Below the pieces are notes generated by a model that saw nothing but the letters and a program-made list of their open reading frames with translations, was not told the DNA's origin and did not search any database. A stretch of 18,982 nt of DNA from CAZRIP01 sp964600165. Its GTDB lineage: Bacteria > Elusimicrobiota > Elusimicrobia > UBA1565 > UBA9628. The position numbers and the translations under genes are program-made. Shown here piece after piece: positions 6,867 through 13,292 of this stretch (position 1 is the stretch's first letter; every line of letters starts with the position of its first letter). Location: contig CAZRIP010000077.1 of NCBI GenBank assembly GCA_964600165.1, positions 1 through 18,982 of the forward strand, read 5' to 3'.

Positions 6867-8309
6867 TCACAGGGCGCTCACGTGCTCGAGGATCGTGCGC
6901 ACGAACGACCCGGTGCCGCCCACGGGGCAGTAAGAGGACGGACCGTCGTTCCAGGCCGTGCCCGCGATGTCGCAGTGGACCCAGGGCTTGCCGTCGACGA
7001 ACTCCTCGAGGAACAAGCCGCCGATGATGGAGCCGGCCTCCCCCCGCACCTTGCCGATGTTCTGGATGTCGGCGATCGAGCTCTTGATCTGGTCGCGATA
7101 TTCCTCGACGAGAGGCAGCTCGCAGACCGCCTCGTCGGCGCGCCGCGCCGCGGCCGAGAGCTGGGCCATCAGCGCCCGGTTGTTGCCCATGACGCCGGTG
7201 ACCTTGGAGCCGAGCGCGGCCACGACGGCGCCGGTCAGCGTGGCGAAGTCGACGAGCGTTTCGACTCCTTGCTTCTGAGCGTAGCAGAGCGCGTCGGCCA
7301 GGACGAGGCGCCCCTCGGCGTCGGTGTTCAGGATCTCGATGGTCTTGCCGTTCATCGCCTTGACCACGTCGCCGGGCTTGGTGGCGTCGGGGCCGGGCAT
7401 GTTGTAGGTGAAGGCGCAGAAGCCGTGGACCTCGGCCTTGACCTTGAGGCGCGCGAGAACCTTGAAGACGGCCAAGACCGACGCCGCGCCCGCCATGTCG
7501 CACTTCATCGTCTCCATGTGGGTCGACGGCACCTTGAGAGAGAGGCCGCCGGAGTCGAAGGTGATCCCCTTGCCGACGAGGCCGAGCTTCTTCTTGGCGC
7601 CCTTCGGCTTGTAAGCGAGGTGGACGAACGCGGGCTCGACCGAGCTGCCGCGCGCCACGCTCAAGTAGCTGCCCATGCCGAGCTCGCGCGCCTCGGCGAC
7701 GTCGACGACCTTGACCGTGATCCCCGGCCCGGCCATGCCGCCGGCCGCCTCGGCCAAGCTCGCGGGCGTCTTGTCCGACGGGGCGCGGTTGACGAGGTCG
7801 CGCGTGAAGCAGACGGCCTCGCTGAAGAGCTCGGCGCGCGCGAGCGTCTTCTCGAGCGCGTTCTTCTCGGCGGCGCCCTGGAAGACGAGTTTGGCCGACT
7901 TGAGCTTATGCTCGTCGGACTTCTTATATTCGGAGAACTGGTACGACGCGAGCAGCAGGCCCTCGGCCAGCGCTTGAGGAAGCGAAGGCGCGAAGACGGC
8001 GATCTCGACGAAACGCTTTTTCGCGTAGCCGAACGCGGCGGCCGCGGCGCGGCGCAGCGCCTCGCCGTCGAGCTCTTTCTTCTTGCCCAGGCCGACGAGG
8101 ACGTAGCGCTTGCCCCCCCATTGGACGGAGACGGTCTCGCCGAGCGAGCCTTTGAACGGCTCGTCCTTGGCGAGCTCGAGCAGCTGCTTGCGCGCGGCGG
8201 GAGCCAGGTGCTTGGCGCCCGCGATCCCGGCGTCCTCGAACGTGAAGACGACGCCGGGCGTGTCGGCGGTCTGGAAATCGGACAATGACAGCGTTTTGAC
8301 GGAAATCAT
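6867..8309 (-). CDS. pepA: Leucyl (cytosol) aminopeptidase, M17 family
   Basis: A 480-residue M17 aminopeptidase that removes N-terminal residues from peptides as a two-metal hexamer. An N-terminal macro-like domain spans about 1-160. The catalytic C-terminal domain carries GKGITFDSGGLSLK (246-259: Lys247, Asp252, Lys259), Asp271 in the KCDMAGA segment, and the family signature NTDAEGRL (328-335: Asp330, Glu332, Arg334). All metal ligands and the catalytic lysine and arginine are present. No Shine-Dalgarno precedes the ATG at 8309, but a TAAAAT -10 ends 6 nt before it, which suggests a leaderless transcript in addition to readthrough from the DUF3501 gene 64 nt upstream. Some M17 proteins also bind DNA; nothing here shows that. 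Confidence 0.95.
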   Translation of the reverse strand: MISVKTLSLSDFQTADTPGVVFTFEDAGIAGAKHLAPAARKQLLELAKDEPFKGSLGETVSVQWGGKRYVLVGLGKKKELDGEALRRAAAAAFGYAKKRFVEIAVFAPSLPQALAEGLLLASYQFSEYKKSDEHKLKSAKLVFQGAAEKNALEKTLARAELFSEAVCFTRDLVNRAPSDKTPASLAEAAGGMAGPGITVKVVDVAEARELGMGSYLSVARGSSVEPAFVHLAYKPKGAKKKLGLVGKGITFDSGGLSLKVPSTHMETMKCDMAGAASVLAVFKVLARLKVKAEVHGFCAFTYNMPGPDATKPGDVVKAMNGKTIEILNTDAEGRLVLADALCYAQKQGVETLVDFATLTGAVVAALGSKVTGVMGNNRALMAQLSAAARRADEAVCELPLVEEYRDQIKSSIADIQNIGKVRGEAGSIIGGLFLEEFVDGKPWVHCDIAGTAWNDGPSSYCPVGGTGSFVRTILEHVSAL

Positions 8310-8315
8310 GCGGGG

Positions 8316-8321
8316 ATTTTA
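8316..8321 (-). promoter_or_regulatory. Candidate -10 element for leaderless pepA
   Basis: TAAAAT reads on the minus strand at 8321-8316, inside the 64-nt gap between the DUF3501 gene and pepA. Exactly 6 nt separate it from the ATG, so transcription would begin at or next to the start codon. No convincing -35 is visible 16-18 nt upstream. Confidence 0.4.
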
Positions 8322-8373
8322 CAAAATGCGGGGTCAGGCGTTCACGGATTCAAAGACTCCAGAGATCGGCGGG

Positions 8374-8964
8374 CTACCAGTCTGAAGCCAGCTCTTTTCT
8401 CTGGGCGGACGACAACGCGGCCGCGTGGCCGTACTTGGGGTGCGACAGAGTGAGCCAGGCCTCGCCCTTCGACGAGATGAACAGCTCGCGCTGCGCCGGA
8501 GTGAGACGGAAGCCGAGATAATAAACGGCCGTGGCCTGCCCCGGGCGCTCGAATTGCGGATCAATGGGCCGTTTATCAAAAGCCGGGATCGCCTCCGCGC
8601 CGAGCTTCAGCGCGAACGCCTTCTCGATGCCGCCGAGGCCGGCCAGCGCGTCGCGGCGCTGATCGGGGTCCGAGATCTCGATGAAAAAAGTCGGCGACAG
8701 CTCCCCGGGCTTCGGGATGAGGTCCGCGTAGGTCTCGATCTCGTGCCGGATGGCGAGGGGTTCGGTCAGGCGCTCGATGCGGACCATCTCTTGGATCTGG
8801 TAAAGGACGGTCCGGCGGTTCTCGAAGACGATCGAGACCCACGGCCCGATTTCGATACGCCGCCGTGTCTTGAGCTTGATAATCTCGGCGACGACGCCGC
8901 GCCGGACTTTCTCGTAGTCCCGCGGGCTGAGCAGCTCGGACGGCTCAATCGGCCTCGACGCCAT
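8374..8964 (-). CDS. DUF3501 family protein
   Basis: A 196-residue soluble protein of the uncharacterised DUF3501 family. The family hallmark is the stretch FENRRTVLYQIQEM at residues 47-60, followed by VRIERL and a conserved glutamate/histidine-rich helix (HEIETY, 74-79). DUF3501 genes are commonly linked to rubrerythrin and to glycolate-oxidase-like Fe-S proteins, exactly the arrangement here, so it probably assists that redox module. The start at 8964 has GGAGG at 8972-8968, only 3 nt from the ATG, and overlaps the end of the Fe-S gene by 20 nt, showing translational coupling. No cysteine cluster or membrane segment is seen. Biochemical role unknown. Confidence 0.87.
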   Translation of the reverse strand: MASRPIEPSELLSPRDYEKVRRGVVAEIIKLKTRRRIEIGPWVSIVFENRRTVLYQIQEMVRIERLTEPLAIRHEIETYADLIPKPGELSPTFFIEISDPDQRRDALAGLGGIEKAFALKLGAEAIPAFDKRPIDPQFERPGQATAVYYLGFRLTPAQRELFISSKGEAWLTLSHPKYGHAAALSSAQRKELASDW

Positions 8965-10318
8965 AGGCCTCCGCGAGAAGCTCCACCGGGTGCCTCGGCT
9001 GCCGGCCCGTGCCCTGCGCGATCTGGACGGCGGCGAGCGGGCAGTCGGTCGAGACGACGTCCGGGCTCGCCTGCTCGATCTCGTCGAAGAGCTTCTTCGC
9101 GTACTTCATCGAGAGCTCGAAATACTCCTCCTTCATCGACCAGGTGCCGTCGTGGCCGCTGCAGCGGTCGACGACGGAGACGCGCGTCTTCGGGATCAGC
9201 TGGAGCAGATCCCGCGACTTGAGGCCGATGTTCTGGTTCTTCAAGTGGCACGCGGGCTGATAGGCGATCTTCTTGTCGCTGGCGTCGAAGTCGTGCGAGA
9301 GCTTCCCTTCTTTGTCGAGCTTCATCAGGAACTCGGTGAGGTCGTAGGTCGACCGCGCGATCCGGCGCGCGTCCTCGTCGGCCAGGAGGCGCGGATATTC
9401 CTCCTTGAGCATGAAGGAGCACGTCGGGCCCAGCGCGACGATCGGCACGCCCTGCAGCGCGAAAGGCAGGAGCTTCTTGACGTTGCGGCGCGCGGCCGCC
9501 TCCGCGCTCGCGAGGTCGCCGCAGTCGAGCTTCGGCATCCCGCAGCACGACTGCTCGGGCAAGACGACCTCGAAGCCGTTGCGCTCGAGCACGGCGACGG
9601 CCGCCTTGCCGATCCGCGGCTCGTTGTACTCGACGCTGCACGTGTAGAAGAGGGCCACGCGTCCGGCCGCGCGCGCCTTGGGGCCGCGCCAGCCCCACCA
9701 CTTCGTGAAGCGCTCGCGATGAAAGAGCGGCAGGACCCGGTCCGGATGCACGCCGAGGAAGACGCGCAGCATCCCGCGGTTCCAACCGCGCGTGTTGAGC
9801 CAGTTGACGATCGGCGCGAAAAACGACGAGATCGGTCCGATCATATCGATCGACGAGAAGATCCGGTCGCGCAGGCGGATGCCTTTAGCTTTCACGCGCA
9901 CGGCGCGCGCGCGGGTCATCAGGCGCGGGAAGTCGAGGTTGAAGCGGTGGGGCGGATGGTAGGGACAGAGATTGAAGCAGAGGCCGCACTGGAAGCACTC
10001 GTCGACGAGACGGTCGCGGTCCCCCTCCGTCAGCAGTTCGACGGGGTTCTTGATAGCGGCGAGGTTGTCCGTGGTTGCGGCGGCATGCTGGCCTTCTTCC
10101 TTCATGACGGTGGAAGCGTTGGCCAGCATCGCCGCCGCCGTCGTTCCGCCGGCGGCGGTGGTCAAACCATCGTCGATCTCGTCGATCTTCTTGAACACGT
10201 TCCCGAACGACGGGCAGAGGTTCCAGCAGCGCCGGCAGCCGTGGCAGATGTCGAGGACGCGCCCCATCTCCTTCTGGAGCGCGTTCGGTTCCCAATACGC
10301 CGGCTCGTGATGATCCAT
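8945..10318 (-). CDS. Two-cluster 4Fe-4S oxidoreductase with CCG domains (GlpC/GlcF/HdrD-like)
   Basis: A 457-residue Fe-S protein of the glycolate-oxidase/heterodisulfide-reductase-related group. Two 4Fe-4S ferredoxin motifs are clear: Cys25-x2-Cys28-x2-Cys31-x3-Cys35 and Cys108-x2-Cys111-x2-Cys114-x3-Cys118. Two cysteine-rich CCG-type regions follow: Cys227 with CCG at 258-260 and Cys300, then Cys357, CSG at 386-388 (Ser replacing the second Cys) and Cys426. No transmembrane span is obvious, although a hydrophobic patch lies near 158-175. It likely passes electrons to rubrerythrin (inference from operon). Residues about 50-92 form an Ala/Thr/Gly-rich insertion between the two ferredoxin motifs that I do not expect in the family. 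I chose ATG 10318 because MDHHEPAYWEP matches the family N-terminus; longer frames run into the palindromes. No Shine-Dalgarno is seen. Confidence 0.9.
   Translation of the reverse strand: MDHHEPAYWEPNALQKEMGRVLDICHGCRRCWNLCPSFGNVFKKIDEIDDGLTTAAGGTTAAAMLANASTVMKEEGQHAAATTDNLAAIKNPVELLTEGDRDRLVDECFQCGLCFNLCPYHPPHRFNLDFPRLMTRARAVRVKAKGIRLRDRIFSSIDMIGPISSFFAPIVNWLNTRGWNRGMLRVFLGVHPDRVLPLFHRERFTKWWGWRGPKARAAGRVALFYTCSVEYNEPRIGKAAVAVLERNGFEVVLPEQSCCGMPKLDCGDLASAEAAARRNVKKLLPFALQGVPIVALGPTCSFMLKEEYPRLLADEDARRIARSTYDLTEFLMKLDKEGKLSHDFDASDKKIAYQPACHLKNQNIGLKSRDLLQLIPKTRVSVVDRCSGHDGTWSMKEEYFELSMKYAKKLFDEIEQASPDVVSTDCPLAAVQIAQGTGRQPRHPVELLAEAYGVEAD
10077..10138. repeat. Inverted-repeat arms inside the Fe-S gene insertion
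   Basis: Arms at 10077-10093 (17 nt) and 10121-10138 (18 nt) are complementary over 17 pairs with one bulged base, separated by 27 nt. They fall within the part of the Fe-S gene that encodes the Ala/Thr/Gly-rich stretch (roughly 10043-10171). The right arm (CAGCATC then CGCCGC) resembles the left arm of the palindrome at 10337-10374. Chance pairing of GC-rich alanine codons is possible. Confidence 0.45.
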
Positions 10319-10332
10319 GATGGGAGAGATTC

Positions 10333-10377
10333 GAGCCCCAATCAGCATCCGCCGCGCGGCGGATGCTGATTGGGCTC
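10333..10377. repeat. Long palindrome 1 between rubrerythrin and Fe-S genes
   Basis: A perfect 19-bp inverted repeat (10337-10355 with 10356-10374, no spacer), extended by 3 more pairs after a single bulged C. The core is CATCCGCC/GGCGGATG. No T-run follows on the minus strand, so it looks more like an RNA-stabilising or processing hairpin or a REP-like repeat than an intrinsic terminator. Confidence 0.85.
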
Positions 10378-10384
10378 GCGCGCC

Positions 10385-10414
10385 CTCGTCATCCGCCACG
10401 TGGCGGATGACGAG
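10385..10414. repeat. Long palindrome 2 after the rubrerythrin stop codon
   Basis: A perfect 15-bp inverted repeat (10385-10399 with 10400-10414, no spacer) beginning 9 nt after the rubrerythrin stop on the minus strand. It shares CATCCGCC/GGCGGATG with palindrome 1, but its outer pairs differ (CTCGT/ACGAG), suggesting two members of one repeat type. Confidence 0.85.
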
Positions 10415-10423
10415 CGGCGAAAA

Positions 10424-10845
<422 letters not shown>

Positions 10846-10849
<4 letters not shown>

Positions 10850-11286
10850 CTTTTGCGTCCTCCTTTAAGACAATCGCGGCAGACCCCGTGAAAGTGCACG
10901 GAATGCGTCGCAACGCTAAAGCCTTTGACGACGGCGCGCGGCGGGCTCAGCCGGTCGAGCCGCGCGTCGAAAACATCCTCGATCGCTCCGCAGCGGCCGC
11001 AGATCGCGTGGTGGTGCACGCCGGTGATGGCGTCATAGCGCGCCTCGGCGTGCGGCGCGTTGACCACGCCCGCGAGGCCCGCCTTCTGGAACGTCTGCAG
11101 CGTCTTGTAGACCGTGGCGAGCGAGAGGCTCGGGTTGGCGGGCTTGAGCTTGGCGTAGAGCGCGTCGGCGCTCGGGTGATCCTTGGCTTTGACGAGAGCC
11201 GCGTAGACCGCGAGGCGCTGCTGCGTGACCGGGATGCGGCGCTCGCGGAACAGGGCGCGAGCACGCCGCCAATCTTTGATAGTCAT
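10846..11286 (-). CDS. perR: PerR-type peroxide-sensing Fur family repressor
   Basis: A 146-residue Fur-family repressor. Residue numbers coincide with those I recall for Bacillus subtilis PerR: regulatory metal ligands His37, Asp85, His91, His93 and Asp104, and the structural zinc cysteines Cys96, Cys99, Cys136 and Cys139. Asp104, where Fur proteins usually have Glu, together with the oxidisable His37 and His91, supports a PerR identity: iron-catalysed oxidation of these histidines releases the protein from DNA. The winged helix spans about residues 20-75 (PVTQQRLAV, LATVYKTLQTF). It is first in the operon perR-rubrerythrin-Fe-S-DUF3501 and overlaps rubrerythrin by 4 nt. The promoter and operator-like sequence lie directly at the start codon; the leader is only about 6 nt and has no Shine-Dalgarno. 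Confidence 0.93.
10859..10866 (-). promoter_or_regulatory. Strong ribosome binding site of rubrerythrin inside perR
   Basis: AAAGGAGG on the minus strand is part of the last perR codons (encoding Lys-Gly-Gly) and sits 9 nt before the rubrerythrin ATG. perR itself has no such site, so rubrerythrin should be made in excess of PerR from the shared message. Confidence 0.85.
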
Positions 11287-11310
11287 TATCGTCTGATAAT
11301 TATACCAGAC
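11285..11310 (-). promoter_or_regulatory. Candidate PerR/Fur-type operator over the perR -10 and start
   Basis: GTCTG (11291-11295) and CAGAC (11306-11310) flank an AT-rich core as an imperfect 20-bp dyad covering the -10. An overlapping dyad ATTATC-N4-GATAAT (11285-11300) uses the GATAAT hexamer typical of Fur-family sites. Position and sequence fit autorepression by PerR. It does not match the B. subtilis PerR box exactly. Confidence 0.6.
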
Positions 11311-11326
11311 TTCTTTCGCGTGTCAA
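11299..11326 (-). promoter_or_regulatory. Consensus sigma-70-type promoter of the perR operon
   Basis: TTGACA (11326-11321) and TATAAT (11304-11299) on the minus strand are both perfect consensus, with a 16-nt spacer and TGG before the -10 (extended -10). The -10 contains the stop codon of the upstream epimerase gene, and the whole promoter lies within that gene's last codons. Transcription would begin near 11292, about 6 nt before the perR ATG. Confidence 0.88.
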
Positions 11327-12292
11327 GGAGGGCGAGTCCGCTAAGGTCCTGGCGCAGTCGATGAACGCCTCGAGCGAGCCCTTCTGGAACGTGACGCCGA
11401 GCGCCTTCTTGATCTTGGCGTTGGAGACCACCGCGGGGTACGCCAAATAACTGACGATCTTCTCGGTGGCCGAGGATTTCGGGTTGACCCGGCGTATGAG
11501 GAAAAGCGCCAGCCAGAGGAACGAATACGGCAGCGGAAAGCGCGGCTTGCCGAGCCTCGCGCTGATCTGGGCGAGAGTCGTGTAGTCGTCCGGCCCGACG
11601 TTGAAGGCGCCGCGAAGCTCCGAGGCTTCCATCGCCTTGACCATGACCTTCATGAGGTCCGCCTCGGCGATGAATTGAAGCGCTCCCTTCCGGAAGAGGA
11701 CGCTCACCGAGAAAGGCGTCTCGCAGAAGAGCTTGACCGGTCCGTCGGCGCGCTCCCCCCCGCCGACGATCGTGCAGATGCGCAGGACGACGACGCGCAG
11801 CGAGGAGCGCACGCCCGGCAGCGATTTCGCGAGCTCCTCCTCGACGAGCCTCTTGTGGATGCCGTAGCGCAGGGTGTCGGCGCGCAGCGGCTCGTCCTCG
11901 CGCAGGAACTCGGGATTGCGCCGCTTGGCGCCGTACGCGGAGGCGGAGCCCGAGAGGATCAGCTTTTGGACCGTGGAGCTCTTGGCGCAGGCCTCGAGGA
12001 CGGTCAAGGTCCCGCCGACGTTGATCGCGCGCGCCAGGACTTCGTCTCGCGGCTCCCCCATCATGAACGCGAGGTGATACACCACGTCGACTCCCTCGTC
12101 TTCGATGATCGAGCGCAGCAGGAACTCGTCGCGGATGTCGGCGGCGTAATGCTTGAACTTCGGGCTCGAGACCTTGGAGGGAGAGAGGTCGATGCCCACG
12201 ACTCGAGTGACGAGCGGATGCTCGAGAAGAGCGTTGACGAGGACCGTTCCCAGGTACCCGGAGCAGCCCGTCACGAGCACTTTTTTCGCCAT
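11300..12292 (-). CDS. NAD-dependent epimerase/dehydratase (extended SDR)
   Basis: A 330-residue extended short-chain dehydrogenase of the sugar-nucleotide epimerase type. The Rossmann motif is GCSGYLG (residues 9-15), an acidic residue follows strand 2 (GID, 33-35), the active-site serine lies in LSGSASAYG (113-121), and the catalytic pair is Tyr143/Lys147 (YGIHK). The C-terminal half is divergent with a hydrophobic FLWLALFLI stretch (258-266). The substrate cannot be named; a nucleotide sugar or a sterol-like substrate are both possible. ATG 12292 gives MAKKVLVTG, the normal N-terminus; the frame open further upstream is rejected. It starts 19 nt after the PorV-like stop, so it is probably the last gene of that operon. 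Its final codons contain the perR promoter. Confidence 0.87.
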   Translation of the reverse strand: MAKKVLVTGCSGYLGTVLVNALLEHPLVTRVVGIDLSPSKVSSPKFKHYAADIRDEFLLRSIIEDEGVDVVYHLAFMMGEPRDEVLARAINVGGTLTVLEACAKSSTVQKLILSGSASAYGAKRRNPEFLREDEPLRADTLRYGIHKRLVEEELAKSLPGVRSSLRVVVLRICTIVGGGERADGPVKLFCETPFSVSVLFRKGALQFIAEADLMKVMVKAMEASELRGAFNVGPDDYTTLAQISARLGKPRFPLPYSFLWLALFLIRRVNPKSSATEKIVSYLAYPAVVSNAKIKKALGVTFQKGSLEAFIDCARTLADSPSLTRERSLV

Positions 12293-12311
12293 CCGCGCCG
12301 ATTCTAGCTCT

Positions 12312-13292
12312 TTAGAAACGGTAGGAAAGCGAGAAGTGGTGGGCGTCGCCGAGCACGCCGAACGGAGCCCAGGCATAGTCCACGGAGAACCGGGACAGGC
12401 CCAAGCCGGCGCCGAGAGAGATCCCGGTCAGGCCGCCGAGATCGCCGGAGCTCGTGTCGCGCTGATAGCCGGCGCGCAACGCGGCCGAGATCTCGGGGTC
12501 GAGGACGAACCGATACTCGGTCCCGAAAGCGGGATACGCGCCGTCGTCCCTGGGGGCGATGACGTCGAAGGAGACCGTCCAGTCCTTGGTCAGCCGCAGG
12601 CTGTTGCCGACGTAAAGGGTCAACGGCAGAGGATTTCCGGCCTGGATGAACTTCAGCTGCCCGCCGAGGTTCTGCGCCCCGGCCGACAGCGTATAGAGGA
12701 TGCTGGCCAGCCGCAAATGATAGCGCGCGCCGAAATCGAAGGCCCCGGTCGAGGCGCTGTCCTTGATCCGCTCCGAGACGTACTTGCCCGTGATGCCCAC
12801 GTCGATGTCGTGGGCCACGGTCAGGCCCCAGCCGGCCATGAAAGAGAAGTCTTGAGGGGTGAAGCTGTCCCCGGTCGCGAGCCCGGTGTTGTCGACCTCG
12901 CCGATCTGGCCCGCGTTGAGATAGACCACGCCCACGCCGATCGCGCCGTAGTCGTTGGCGATCTGGCTGCGGTCGCGGCGGTCGCCTCCGATGAAGGCGT
13001 CGATGGGTTGGGCGTAGCCGACGTAGTCATAAAAGACGTTTTGGAAATACGCGGTATGCGAAAGCGTCACTTCGCGGTGGCGCAAGGTCGCCAAACCGGC
13101 CGGGTTCCAATAGATGGCCGACGCCGACTCGTTGGTGGAATGGACGGCCCCGGCGACGGCGTCGGACCTCGCGTCGGGCCCGAGCTTGAGGAACGTGCCC
13201 GCGGCCGTGCCGACGTCCTTGTCGTTGAACGCGGCCCGCGCGCTCCCGGCGAGGGAGGCCACGAGGAGCGCGGCGGCCGCTGCGTTTCTCAT
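12312..13292 (-). CDS. PorV/PorQ-like outer-membrane beta-barrel protein
   Basis: A 326-residue exported barrel of the PorV/PorQ (UPF0164, FadL-like) group. It has a signal peptide (cleavage after SARA, residue 20), then the family-typical start: a GTAAGTFLKLGPDAR segment, and SASAIYWNPAGLA (57-69), in which WNPAG is the hallmark. Alternating strands follow, ending in SLSYRF with a terminal phenylalanine for outer-membrane insertion. In Bacteroidetes, PorV binds the C-terminal domain of type IX secretion substrates and shuttles them to the surface machinery. Here its ATG overlaps the stop of a giant protein with such a C-terminal domain (ATGA), so a chaperone or shuttle role for that neighbour is likely (inference). 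No other type IX component is in the window. Confidence 0.83.
   Translation of the reverse strand: MRNAAAAALLVASLAGSARAAFNDKDVGTAAGTFLKLGPDARSDAVAGAVHSTNESASAIYWNPAGLATLRHREVTLSHTAYFQNVFYDYVGYAQPIDAFIGGDRRDRSQIANDYGAIGVGVVYLNAGQIGEVDNTGLATGDSFTPQDFSFMAGWGLTVAHDIDVGITGKYVSERIKDSASTGAFDFGARYHLRLASILYTLSAGAQNLGGQLKFIQAGNPLPLTLYVGNSLRLTKDWTVSFDVIAPRDDGAYPAFGTEYRFVLDPEISAALRAGYQRDTSSGDLGGLTGISLGAGLGLSRFSVDYAWAPFGVLGDAHHFSLSYRF

Noticed and set aside
6856..7503. Longer frame running into folE from within pepA
   Set aside because: The extra part is an out-of-frame reading of pepA; ATG 6855 has a good ribosome site and matches FolE length.
6882..8288. Long plus-strand frame opposite pepA
   Set aside because: Antisense shadow of a gene with complete M17 catalytic motifs.
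10319..10399. Upstream extension of the Fe-S protein to a start at 10399 or 10348
   Set aside because: The extra residues would be encoded by the two palindromes and do not resemble the family N-terminus; ATG 10318 gives the expected beginning.
10333..10414. Palindromes read as a standard intrinsic terminator or CRISPR-like repeats
   Set aside because: No T-run follows on the minus strand, and there are only two unequal units without spacers.
12293..12376. Upstream extension of the epimerase
   Set aside because: It would overlap the PorV-like gene by about 65 nt and put 28 unrelated residues before the Rossmann strand MAKKVLVTG.
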